Below are positions 1-11,600 of a DNA stretch of 64,000 nt, piece after piece. Numbering within the stretch: the first letter of the stretch is position 1; every line of letters begins with the position of its first letter. Below the pieces are notes generated by a model. That model had not been told where the DNA came from. It did not search any database and saw nothing but the letters and a program-made list of their open reading frames with translations. Source of the stretch: Phytoseiulus persimilis (Eukaryota > Arthropoda > Arachnida > Mesostigmata > Phytoseiidae); contig CM075104.1 in the NCBI GenBank assembly GCA_037576195.1, positions 24,940,211-25,004,210 of the forward strand, written 5' to 3'. A program made the position numbers and the translations under genes.

Positions 1-3000
1 GGTGTCGGATTCGACCTTCCATGCAAGACCTCATTGAACACTTAAATTTCGCGACCCGTAACGATGCTGAAATTTCCTTTTGGTATCACTGAGGTATACT
101 CCAAGTTCCACCGCTGTTCGCCATTGATCCCCGAGACTCGCTGCCAAAGACGCGAAAACAGAGGACCGAGAAACTCTGAAGACTTCGCGACGCGAAAGCA
201 TCAGACTGCGGAATAAATGCCACAGCGGTGCTCAAAGAGTTGGTTAAGCACTCATCCATCAAGGGGGATTGAGTGTGATCACATTACGGAGTTATTGAGC
301 ATTCTAGACTCACCCCAACCCAAGCTGGCCCAACATTGCTTTCGGCTCGCGGTATGATCTTCATATTGAAGCCACGAGGGCGTTGTAGTCGTTCTCGGCA
401 TGAATGCTTCAATTTCGATGGTTTTGCTCCAGTCTTGTAGCTGATAGATGTGGCTAGCGGATGAACCAGGAGGATTGCAATCGGAACGCCTCTCAGCAGG
501 ATTCGAGGCGAATCGATGTTGGCAAGCGCTCACCCAGCCACAAACTATATTTTTCAAACCCCCCTTCTGGAGCGGATTCAGTGACTCTATCGACGACATG
601 GAACGGCAGAGCGTCCGTGAGACGGCACGGTGAAGCCCGGTTCCGCACTATGAATACATGGTTTCCGAACATCGTGCTCAGATAAGTTAAGATGTTTCTC
701 AGCATCTCCTCTGGGATCTTTTCCGCGTGAATAATAAGATTCTCCACACTCCTACCCTCAGAGCCCATTTCCCTGTTCGATCGACTTGATTCCGCTGGCG
801 CCGTTCACGCCGTAGTAAATGGCTGGGATAGACGGCTTGAGAGCATGCTTTTTGGAGTCCGATGCTGAACTGGAGCAATCGTCCAAAACGACCGGGAGCA
901 ATGAGTGGTCCCGGTTAATCATCGATAGACCTGCGCTTCCGTTTGATGGAAAACGGAAATTCAAACCTTGGGAGCACTCAAGACGGACGATGAAGTCCCA
1001 GAGCGGATTGGTTCACCGCGATGTGCATCGAAAGACCGCTTGGCGCTCGTCACTTTTTTCTCTTCATCCCTTATGATGCAAAACAGTAAAGAATGATGAA
1101 GAAAATTCTTGTTCAGCTCACGGTGCTGCTCAATTCTGCTCATGACAATTTTTCGTCAATGTCCCATCGTTCCACTTCGAATTCGGGAAACCGCTGGAAA
1201 CAAGTCCGATATTCGCACTTGGAATCCGTAGCTCCAAATCTGTACTTGGAGTTTTTTGAAGACGCATTGAGTTTCTCAAGCAATGATAAGAGGTACAAGA
1301 AAGAGTACTATGACAGGAATTGTTCCTTACAGTGAAGTGGGCAGGAGTGACCTCCATCGTTTTCTCGTATCTGGCACCACGTCGGGAAAAAGTGAAAACA
1401 AGGAAGCAATATCTCAGAGCTCGGAGCTGTTGACATTCTCACTAGCGGGACACGATTGTCCAACCTCAATCGTTCCGACACCATGAATTTCCGTTTTCCG
1501 TCGAAAGGGAATGCAGGCCTGACCATCGATATTGCAATGGCATGATTCCAGAACATCCGCTCTGTCTAATAACTTCTCCTCCTCCGGAGCTTGGCCGCGT
1601 TCCATGACAACGACCCTGTCCTGAGTCCTACGATATCGGGATCTGATGTCGCATTGAGAGGCTGAGAACGCTGGACTGACTGGGGCTTCGACATTCGAAG
1701 AAGTACTCCACAATGGGGTGGCACAGCAGTATGTGGTCTCTGATCTTCGAACTTCTATCCAGATACCTTGTATTTGACATCGGATCACAGTGCGTGCAAG
1801 GCGGCCGTCTCCAGATCCATCAAGTCCTGTCCTCGCTTGTTTTTGAGCGCATGCCACTTCAGCTCACGCAATTACTCGATCGAGTGTTCGACTTTTTGCG
1901 GATGGAGACTCTTCCACCAGGAAATCGGACAGGACACCCGCAAGTCTGCAACGCATCGGGTTCGATTTCTTTGATGAGAGATAGCAGATGCTGATTTATC
2001 TTCAAAAACCAATCTCCGTTGCGGATCCGCTTCACTGATTTCAGACTTGAGCGGAATTTTCGCAAGGCAGGGTTTCCGAGAATTCCAAATTTTGTCCAGG
2101 AATCAGAAAGAGAAATGAGTCTGCAGAGAATCGGCTGATTCGATCTCTGCATCGGAGAAAAGCCGTAAGTTCACCCTTGTATTCAGGATGGATTTCCCGA
2201 GACGTTTCTGCGCTCGGGAGACAGAGGAAGTTCTTCACTGCTGTTCTCGATGTCGCTCATCGAGATTCAGAAGAACTACGACCGCCTTTCAGCCCCCACA
2301 CACGATTGTTCTCGACAATCAGAGCCGAAGCGATCTGAAGCGGCAGCGCCTCCTTCGCTCACGAGCTTGGAAATACCAAACCAGAATATCGAGGTCCCGA
2401 TTTCGTGAAGATCCCTGTGAGTTCCCACCCAGCTGAAAGGAGCCAGCTCTCCCCGGTCTCATAGCCGAATCGCGTGATGGAGATCGGATCCGATTCTCCA
2501 GTCCCTCATACGAGTTTAGGAGAGAAACCTCTCCAGGGGGGAGCCAGCGTTCCGCAGACTTTCCCAAGAGCCGTAGAGAACGTTGAGCTCAATAGCTTTG
2601 CGAATGAGCGGGATACTATCGCGAACAATAAGTCGAACTCATTCATCTGATGTGCTCTTCCGCGAATTCCATCGCATCAAACTCCTTGTACGGTTCTGAG
2701 GAAACGTGTGTCGCAGCCAGAAAATCTCTCGATACTCTCAGTTAACGAGCCTGTTGCGGATGTTCCGTCGAACTGATTTTATCGAGTTTTCGTTCCGAAT
2801 CGCTGGATCGTATGATCGTGATAGGCATCGTACATTTCGAGACCTTCCAGATGGTTTCATCTAGTGCGAGCTATCCAGACGCATCAAGGTGAACCGAATA
2901 TGCTTCGGAGTGTCGGAGCAGTTGCGCACGGCGCCCGCGTCGAGCGGAAATGTCTCTGGTGCCAACCAGTGAAGCTACCTGTCCGACGTCGGCATCATCT

Positions 3001-3842
3001 GCTTTTTCGCTGCTGGGACAGCAACCGAATACAGAGGCGGGGTGATCGCTTCTCTATACAAGGAATCATTCATCGAGCTCCTTAGTGGCGCCAAGCGTAC
3101 CAAAAGACCGCGAATCAACTGGCTGGACTGCGTGTTGAGAATATTAGGGATTGTTCAGCCTGAACTTTTTCACTATGCGTCTCAGCGGAGTTCAATCGCT
3201 CGAGCCATCCTCGTTCCTAGAGAGATCTAAGCCGTTACGGCTCGGCGGTCCTGGATTCTTCGAGTGACGAGTTCGTCAGATCGACCCCCTTCCCCAGAAA
3301 TATGGAAAATGCCGACGCCCTCCCCAACAGGGGAAATCCTGAACACGCCCCCAGAGTAGAAGACTCATCCAATAGCACCAGAGCCTGAACCCAGCCTATG
3401 ATTACTGGCTTCTTGCGGCCTTCTGGTTCTCGGAGCTGAGTTTCGGAGGCGTTAAATCCGAGTTCGCAAATCGTTCGTTTCGTTGGGTCATTCCTCCGCT
3501 ATTTACGAAGACTCCGCTTTGTACTTGCTGGCTCCTCATGGCTTGCTCGTTGCTGTCGGCAGCGATTTTTCTTGAATCGGGTGCTTCTGTGTCCATAGAC
3601 CTCGCTGAACCCGATCCACTCTTTATCTCAGCTGCTTGCAAACGATTCGTGGGCTCTTTGAGCCGTATCAACAGAGGTTGGTAACTCGATTTGATCCAGT
3701 GCGCTAGATGGTCTGGCGTGTGGCGTATTTTCCTAGGTGTCAGCATTGATGTCAGAGACTTTACCATTCCGTTGTCCTTTCGTGGGGCGGTTGAAGCTCT
3801 GACTGCCGATCCCTGCGATGCTCCTTCGCCTCGCAGGAGAAC
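1..3842. other. Intergenic DNA without a recognisable gene
   Basis: Open frames here are short (up to about 150 codons), overlap on both strands, and have the arginine, serine and cysteine-rich composition of chance translations. I recognise no domain, tRNA or retroelement motif. The only structure I can point to is the diverged inverted repeat pair at 909-962 and 1486-1546, listed separately. Confidence 0.5.
909..1546. repeat. Diverged inverted repeat pair (arms 909-962 and 1486-1546)
   Basis: The left arm reads forward through ATCGATAGACCTGCGCTTCC and on to GGAAAACGGAAATTCA. The reverse complement of 1486-1546 reads ATCGATGGTCAGGCCTGCAT and on to GGAAAACGGAAATTCA. The arms share a perfect 15-16 base core and are roughly three-quarters identical over about 50 bases. 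About 520 bases separate them. They could be the remains of a small inverted-repeat transposon or two opposed copies of one dispersed repeat; no clear target-site duplication is visible. Confidence 0.4.
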
Positions 3843-3844
3843 TA

Positions 3845-4386
3845 TACAGGGTGTGTCCTCTAAGCTGCAACATCGTGGCCTTCTTGTTGTGAGCTCTATT
3901 TCGGCCGAATTTTATCCGATCTGGGAATTTCTTTTTTTGATCGGAAGCTCTTGAAGAGACGCATCTTTTCGCATTTTAGTTTTTGCGGACCAGATCAGTG
4001 TCACGTTTTCCAGAGCTTGTCGAAGTTTTTCTCAATTCAATCCATGGCCCCTATAAGAACCTACCAGGGAATCGCCGATTCTCAACCTATTTCGGAATTT
4101 AAAAAACGGAAAGATTCCCCTCGACCCCAGCTACAAAACGCTCGCGAGAACGCGCAGATCGATGGCGAACCGGAGAAACGGTATTCAATACGAGATACCC
4201 CTGAATTGAGCCCTCCAGACCCCCTGCCGACCTCTCCCGTGGAGAACCGCCCGTAACTTCTCAGGGAAGGCGATTTCGGAAATTTCACTGATGGCAAACG
4301 TTTCTTATTTCGAGCCAAACTTTTTCTTCACCTCTCAAGTCACCGGGCGCTCATCTCATGTCCCTCACTGAAAACGCGCCGACAAC
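3845..4386 (+). repeat. Left arm of the palindromic transposon
   Basis: This arm pairs with the reverse complement of 4511-5088. It carries about 16 bases near 4141-4156 (around GCGAGAACGCGCAG) that are missing from the right arm. The block from GATACCCCTGAATTGAGCCC to TTCGAGCCAAAC is almost unchanged between arms. Confidence 0.8.
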
Positions 4387-4510
4387 TCGGCACGGGTCAG
4401 GACGGCTTTGACGAGTAACAGCTCGGAAGAGGCGCATGGAGGCAAAGTTTTCTTATTCGAACCAGGAGCCGTTTGCCGCGATGACTTTCTCCAACCTGCT
4501 CTGAGGGCGC

Positions 4511-5088
4511 GTTGTCGGCGCGTTTCCAGTCAGGAACATGAGACGAGCGCCCAGTGACTATTGAGGTGAAAAAAAAGTTATTGGATCGACCCGGTTATCG
4601 TTTTCGGGTAGTTTGGCTCGAAATAAGAAACTTTTGCCATCAGTGAAATTTCCGAAATCGCCTTCCCTGAGAAGTTACGGGCGGTTCTCCACGGGAGAGG
4701 TCGGCGGGGGGTCCAGAGGGCTCAATTTAGGGGTATCTCGTATTGAATACCGTTTCTCCCGTTCGCCATCGAGCGTTTTGTAGCTGGGATCGAGAGGAAT
4801 CTTTCCGTTTTTTATTTTCCGAAATTGGTTGAGAATAGGCGATTCCCTGGCAGGTTCTTGTAGGGGCCATGGATTGAATTGAGGAAAACTTCGACAAGCT
4901 CTGGAGAACCTGACACTGATCTGGTCCTCAAAAATAAAAATGCGAAAAGATGCGTCTCTTCAAGAGCTTCCGATGAAAAGAAATTCCGATAAATAAACGA
5001 AATTCCCAGATCGGATAAAATTTGGCCGAAATACAGCTCACAACAAGAAGGCCACGAAAATGTTGCAGCTCAGAGGACACACCCTGTA
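4511..5088 (-). repeat. Right arm of the palindromic transposon
   Basis: This is the reverse complement of the left arm. It holds an extra 30 or so bases near 4578-4610 (around GATCGACCCGGTTATCG) and small insertions near 4975-5000 that the left arm lacks. Independent indels in both arms suggest the hairpin has drifted since insertion. Confidence 0.8.
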
Positions 5089-5090
5089 TA

Positions 5091-8000
5091 CTCCCGTGAA
5101 GTCAATCTGCATCCGTTGTCGAAGCTTGGGCTTACATGCGAATCGGGAGCTCCCCCGAGAATTATTGGAGTCCCTCCCTTCATTGGAGCTCTTTGACGAG
5201 TCCCTCGCCCATACCTATATTCTCCCACGCTCTCGAGTGGCCGAGCAGCATCCCATAGGAGAATCCTCAAAGACGGCGCCCATGTGACGCGGTGTTCCGA
5301 ACCGGGGAAAGCTGCGGCCGGTAACAACAAACTTGTCAACTCCTTCCGAGATCAATGCTTCCGGTATCTTCCTCGGATTAGGTCAGCTTGTCTCTCTTAC
5401 AAGTCAGCCGGTCGTGCACTGATGAGTTAGGTTTCCCGAAGATCTGGGCTCCAAGCAGGCAGCCGGACTTTGCCATTCATGGAATTCGGAGAGCACGACT
5501 CCCTCACGGAACGATATCGCGGAGGGAACCGGACGAGGAATAGAGAATCTGCAAAAAGAAGCACGTTGGCCGGTTACGATGGACCCATAGGGGGGAAGCC
5601 GTGTACTTCTGAGAATGGCGAACCGCCACCCTTATGGGGAGCTCTCACGAAATGCCGCCTGAAATCGAGTAATCAGAAACTATTCGCAGATGAAATATAA
5701 TAGAGACCGAAACTCGGCTGGAATGTACGGATTATTCATGAGGTCGTCTCGAGACTTTCTGGCCGTTTTGCATGAAAGTGGAACCAGAGATGTGCGACGA
5801 TGGATTGATTGAAAGCCCAATTATAACTCCTTTCGGGTTCGATATTTCGTCTCGAGGGATCGGTTAACATTTGGAAGGCGAACCGGACTCCTTCAAAAAA
5901 GGTCTGTGCTCAACGTCGTGGCGAGCTCGATCAGGTTGCTGCCGCCGAACGAGTCGACGCCGGAGTTCGCTATTTGAACTTTGACGAGATGAACTCACGT
6001 GATGGATTGGAAAATAGTGCTTAGATTGAGCTGCATGTACATGTATCTCGAGTCGAAGCATGCTTGATGCTGTTCATACAATGCTGACCCGAACATGATC
6101 ACGCTGTACAGAAGAAGCCCCCGGTCCCGAATAATGAGTCCATCATATAGCAGTCGATTTCCACCATGTGTGTGACATAAACTTGGTAAACGAGCTCCAT
6201 TTCAAGTTTCTCAAATTTTCGGGATTCGCGCCGATGAGTTCGAGGATAATTTCTTCGATCACTCATGTAGTTCGCTCCGTTGCACAAGCTACCCGCGCCT
6301 CTGAAAACGCAATTTCGCTAGTCTCAATCACGAAGGATCTCTTTCGAGAGGAATCGTATAAACTTGAATCTTAACACCAGGCGACTCTATGAGCGACCTG
6401 CCACTCCTGCGATCCCGGGAGCCCGTCAGCTGATATTTTCGTCCTCTATAATAGTTCAAAACCATTGATCCAGTTTCGAGAGGTCCGCTCTGTCCGTCAG
6501 TTCTCACAGAACTACCTCATGCGCGTCTCGGAGCTCCGACTTGAATTCAGCTTGTAGAGCGCGAATAGTGATGAATCGACCAAATAGGGATCTGTTGTGC
6601 GGTCGTGGTACCCGCTTGGACGAAGTAATGAGATCCTGGAGATCTTGGGACGAGCCGGAAAATGTAGCAATGAGCTACGTGGTCGAGCGAGTGGTAATTC
6701 TCAGTTACTTGGATTGGCAGGTTCCCACTCCCACTGATTCGAGTGAGCTCCTCTCAATCTATCCCTCGCAAGCTTCCCCGGGGTATGACATCCTAGACAG
6801 ACATTGATCGCCTGAGGACACCGTTTGTATCCTGGATCATTGCAAGTGGGATGGACGCATGAGTACCCGCCATTAGTGGCTTCCAAGACCAATCTTTGAT
6901 TAGCGTCACACAGAAGTAGAAGTCAACTCGTTACAAAAGCAGAACTGCTAACCACGGAGCTGCAACCCGATAACAATTACTCAGAATCTTTCGAAGCTTG
7001 TGGGAATCGGAGTCTCCAGAGGACTCTCTATTCTCTCCGCGGAGAGACGGTACTTGCGCATTCGTTACAAAAACCCCATGAGAGAGAAGGTTGTCCTCAT
7101 CATTTCATTTCCTCGGGAGGAACGATTCACGAAGGAGAGACCCCGTGATTCACAGAGTCCCCCTTTCCTCGGAGCTCATGACGATGTTCATCATGTTTGC
7201 CTCCGCCTCGTGACAAACAGGGTTCACTCCTCCCTCCTCAGAAGAAGTTCTAGGCGAGCCCCCGGGTACAGATCGGAAGTTGTCTCCGCCTGGTTTATTA
7301 GCATGGCTTTCGGAAGGATCCTCTTTTGACGGAAGATCAACCATAAGAAGAGATTGCCTGAAGGCTGAGCTCTTCTATTCCTTCGTCGCGAAACTGTATG
7401 GAAGAGAGAAAACAAAATCAAGTGTTTAATTAAGTCACACAAAGCTCGTCCCATGAGCTGAAGCGTCTTCATGGAAAATTGGATGACGAGGCTCTTCTTT
7501 TACTGCGTTACCCAGACGAGAGGGACCCCCGGAGTTCCGGCGCGTAGGACTCCACTATGAGGATCATCATCATGGGCTGTCTTTCGCTTCCCTCTCGAGC
7601 CGTATAAAAGGAGCCTTGCCGACCCCTCCCTTCCCGAGATAAAATCTTGGGCGAGCGTCTGATCCCTGCGACTTCGTCCCTGCTCGCTTTTCGAACGTAT
7701 CAATGATACGATAAAGCAAACTGAGCAGAAACAGAAACTTTGAAGCAGTCCACGGACTGGTGCTGAATGACTCGGCCTATGAGCTTGGAGGAGCTGCGCA
7801 GCCGGTTCCGAGAACATCCATCTCCCCGAATAGTATAACTTAGAGATCGATCTGGACAGAAACAGCGGAGTGGGACAACTCGATGCCTCACTGACTGCCC
7901 CGGAAGGATTTTCGTCTGTACGGAATGTGTTGTCGGCAACCTACATTGATATGAGCGAAACCAAAGTTCATATGAAGACTCTGCCTCAATTCAAGATGGC

Positions 8001-8243
8001 TCGACTCGAGAAATCGTCTGTCTTTTCCGGGAACAACTGTTTGCGCATCAACCTGGTTCAAGCTCAGAATGAGAACAGTTGTGGGATAAAGTGAGCAAAC
8101 TCCTGTGGAGGCGACTGGGGCGATGAGGATTCCTGGACACATTGTTTTTTGTGAACAGAGAGTCGAGAAATCAGCCGTAGCCCTCGTTTCCAGGCCCTAC
8201 CCCTATCGACGGTCCGGAAACCATCGCCAGTGAAGAACCGATT
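5091..8243. other. Intergenic DNA, nothing recognised
   Basis: No open frame here exceeds about 110 codons, and none has a motif, membrane pattern or splice context I can support. I see no repeat shared with other parts of the window. Confidence 0.5.
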
Positions 8244-8681
8244 TTAGATTTTCGGTATCGAGCACTCGGAAGCGCGCACTCTCCAAACTTTCCCAGGCTT
8301 TCGAGCTCCGAAAATCACGCGCAGAACCGCAATTACACTCATTTCGAGTATATTCTGTTCTGAGATCTCTTCCGAAAAAGGGGTCTCAGGATATCCCCAG
8401 ATCGATTCAACTCGAGGCCTCCTTGGCCGTGGACACTCCTCGTTTCCTTCGACTATATATTTCTCTGTGCAACAGGTGCAAATCCTGATCAGCCATGGAG
8501 AATGATTCCCGATAGGGCGCATGGTCGGGAACGGTTGAGGGAAAGAGACTCCCGGGCAATAAACCAGAGGAAACAGTCGACCTAGTCTTGACCAGAGCCT
8601 GCGAGTTTGGGCGATCTTTCGAAATCGTTTGATCAATCGCTCGACATTGAGTGAAATTTCGGGGTTGACATAACTGCCCAT
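8244..8681 (-). pseudogene. Possible remnant of a LINE C-terminus (R1-like)
   Basis: An open frame of about 145 codons on the minus strand has a layout resembling the end of R1/Jockey-type LINE ORF2 proteins. A C-x2-C pair (CTCC, near residue 88) is followed by acidic residues, then a Cys-Pro-Arg motif (EECPRPRR), and then a stretch with ISEQNILEMSVIAVLR similar to the last conserved helices of those proteins. No reverse-transcriptase core is visible upstream, and the His expected before the CP motif is missing. If correct, it is a 5'-truncated dead copy. The alternative is a chance frame. Confidence 0.3.
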
Positions 8682-11600
8682 GACGACCGCGTGCGGCTAG
8701 GCCGATTGCCGAACAGATCTCGTCCGTTCCTCCGTGGCATGGCATGGTAACCGTCATCCCGAGTTCGAAGCTCCAAAACCAGTCGCATCCGAAACATTGT
8801 TATGAGAGGATGATTTCAGAAAAACGGAACATCCAGGCTCTAGTTTATACACAGAAGCCGACCGACTCATTGCGTGCTGATAGTCCATTATTTTCCGAGT
8901 CTTCTTCCAAGACCGGGAGTTTTTGGTGGAAATGGCGCATCGTGGTTCGCGGATGACTTCCTCTCATCTGCCTCTGGTCAATGTCCTGTAACATTTTCTG
9001 GAATACGATCTTGGCTCTGGAAGCTAGTGGCTAATCGGCGCACTCCATCATGGACTTCTATTCCCTCATTCCAAATCTTTTCGGAAAACAGGTGTTCTAC
9101 CTCAGAGCTTCTCGGGTAATCCACGCGTGCTCGGCACGACCGTGGAGATTCGGAGTCGATCTTAATCGGTCCGAGACGATCGTCGAAGGATGAGTCCTGG
9201 TTCTGCATCGGAAACTCCAGGAGCGGCTCCGGGAGTTCGATTCGGAACGGAAGGAGTCACTGGCCGCGGTCGAACGCAGCAGGCATCTGAGTGTCCATTT
9301 CGGAGCTCGCGAGTGGCTTCCTTTTTTATTCATTATGGATTGCTCCGCCAAACAGATAAAGACGTTTCCCACCGCCGAGCGCCAAAACGGTGAGTCGTTA
9401 TCAATCATCCATCGTTTGCGAACAGCCAATTAGGTTCTTCATCTTGTGCGATCCAAAGCAATCAGACGCCGTCTTCCCAAGCTGCGGCGGATCGGCTCGC
9501 GAGAGATCACGTCCGATCGTATGCTGAGACGAAATCCTTTGCAGCCTCCGAAAACAAGAAGATGGCGATTGAAACACACCGAGCAGCTCCCTCCGAATTC
9601 GCCAGCGCTAATTGAGAGAACCATCTCTCTCCGCTGCAAGTTCCGCCCAGAATGTTCTATTTCCATCGTTCTCGACCCCTCGCGCGTATAGATCGAGCTT
9701 GAAGACGAGGCGGGCTCCGGAGTACATGAAATAATTTTCCAAGGTTCCGCAGACACGCCCTCGAGATCACAATATGGCTCATTGTTGACTTTCCACAGGA
9801 ATCTTCAGATGCACGGAGGTATTCTGAATATGAGAACTCCCCCGTGAGACTCATTCTCTGAGCACAGTTGAGGTACTGCGTGTCCGCTGACGAATGCGAA
9901 CCAAACCCGAGCCGTGGAGGAAATCGTGAGCGAAGTCGGTTACTGCCTCCTTCCGAGTTCATAAAATGGCTTCCGTGGTCAGGGTCTCTGGAGGGACGAA
10001 CCAACGGAGTCCCGCGAGCGAGGCTGAAGCGGCGCGCACCGCTCGAAGGTTCACGCTATTGCTCGAGGCTCGTCAGCCCGCTGGATAGTCAATATTGGGC
10101 CTTTGGTCACTTGGGAAACGGAATCTTTATATTCTCAGAATCGTTTCTCGCGCGGAGAGCCAACAAAGTGGACGTAGATGTGGCAGGATGCCGGATCCAG
10201 GCTCCTTCGAATCTTGAGTCGTGATCATTCCGTGAGGTTCGTTGTGTGGGTCATTCATAAAATCTATTCAAGGCTATGAGCTTCAAAAAGTCCAATTAAT
10301 CATCGAGAGTCTTCTGAGGGCGCTGTCTCGAGCGGTGGAGATGTGCCAAAGCAGCAGATGGTGACGAATCTGGGGCTTGATGACACGGGAGGCAAAAACG
10401 CCGTTAATGATGACTATGAAACTAGAACAATGGAAAAGCTTTTTCGGGAGGTTTCGTGGTGTAGGGTGTTCCATCTCCTGGGCTTCCTCCGAGTTCACAG
10501 CCTCCTGTGTTAGGGAAAGGACGTTCCATCATCGCCGGAAAACGGCGCATTTGTGGCTCGGATGGCTGACGGATAGTTCTTCTGTGGTCGAGCTCCGAGA
10601 CCCGCGGGGATAATCGCTCCAATTGGTTGACAATGTCCGCTTGCTGGCCTAATTATCACAATGGGGTTTCCGTGACCTCAAATAGAAGCAGGCACACACT
10701 CCGACGATCGTTCTACCATTGTTCACGCCTTGTTGTGCGGACCGTCGTCAAACGCCTGACTGGCCCCACCGAGTAGGAGACCTTCGAATAGAATGAGAAA
10801 CTATTCGTGCAGTTTGTTCCTCTTCTCTGGCGATTCGAACCCGCGTTCCATGAGTGGCGTAATCTCAATGAGGAAGACCGACACGGCTTCTCGATGTCGA
10901 GAAACGCCAGCCTAGCTTTGTGCGAAGGAAAGAATTCTCAACTTGTGCCAATATCGTCCTCCTCTTCGAGATATCTACTTGCGTAGTGTCTATCAATATG
11001 AAAGATACGAAGGATGCATCCATGTGTTTGTTCGCTTCACAAATTCTACACGATTGATCGAGTCAACTCAAGGCTTTTGGTACCGTTTTGATGACGTCTC
11101 AAGTCATGAAAAAGTTATGAAATACTCACCCCCTACCCTTTCGCGTTCTTCACTCGCCTCCTCCACACCACCGCGGAGTGAGCCGATCGCTTCATTGTGG
11201 AACTGCATGCAAGGGATTTTACAAGTCATGAGATTGACGTGGCTGCATAACGGGTGCATTTCTATCTGTGTTATCTGAAGCAGAAGTCACGTTTGTACGC
11301 GTTTGTTGGTACGTATCTACGCACGATCGATGGGATCGACCTGAGTTTCCCAGTGAAATCGGTGTTTGGAGTGGCTTCTGTGGAAGATCGAACGGGCCGG
11401 ATCATATTTTCGGGAGTAGCCTGTCGATAATTCCTAGAGGGTCCAAGAAACGCGATTTCCTGCAGCTGCCTCTCGTGGTTATGCTTTCGAGCCAAACTTT
11501 CAACTTGCTCGTAAGACAAGGCACGCGCGTCATGATGAGCGGATTCCTGGGTCGAGATGCGTTTTTCCCTCACGTCCGACGTCGGATTCGAATATTCCTG

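Larger units (their letters stand above)
3843..5090. mobile_element. Palindromic MITE-like DNA transposon with TA target sites
   Basis: The element opens with TACAGGGTGTGTCCTCT and closes with its complement, AGAGGACACACCCTGTA apart from one base, and a TA lies outside each end (3843-3844 and 5089-5090). Nearly the whole 1.24 kb folds back on itself: left arm 3845-4386, right arm 4511-5088, spacer about 125 bases. It encodes no transposase; the open frames inside are mirror images of the arms. A TA duplication with a CAGGGTG-type terminus is typical of Tc1/mariner-related non-autonomous elements, so mobilisation by such a transposase is inferred. By eye the arms are a little over 90% identical, with a few indels, so the copy is not very recent. 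Confidence 0.85.

Noticed and set aside
10830..10905. tRNA-like B-box (GGGTTCGAATCG on the minus strand)
   Set aside because: The T-stem cannot pair, and no A-box or acceptor stem lies at the right distance.
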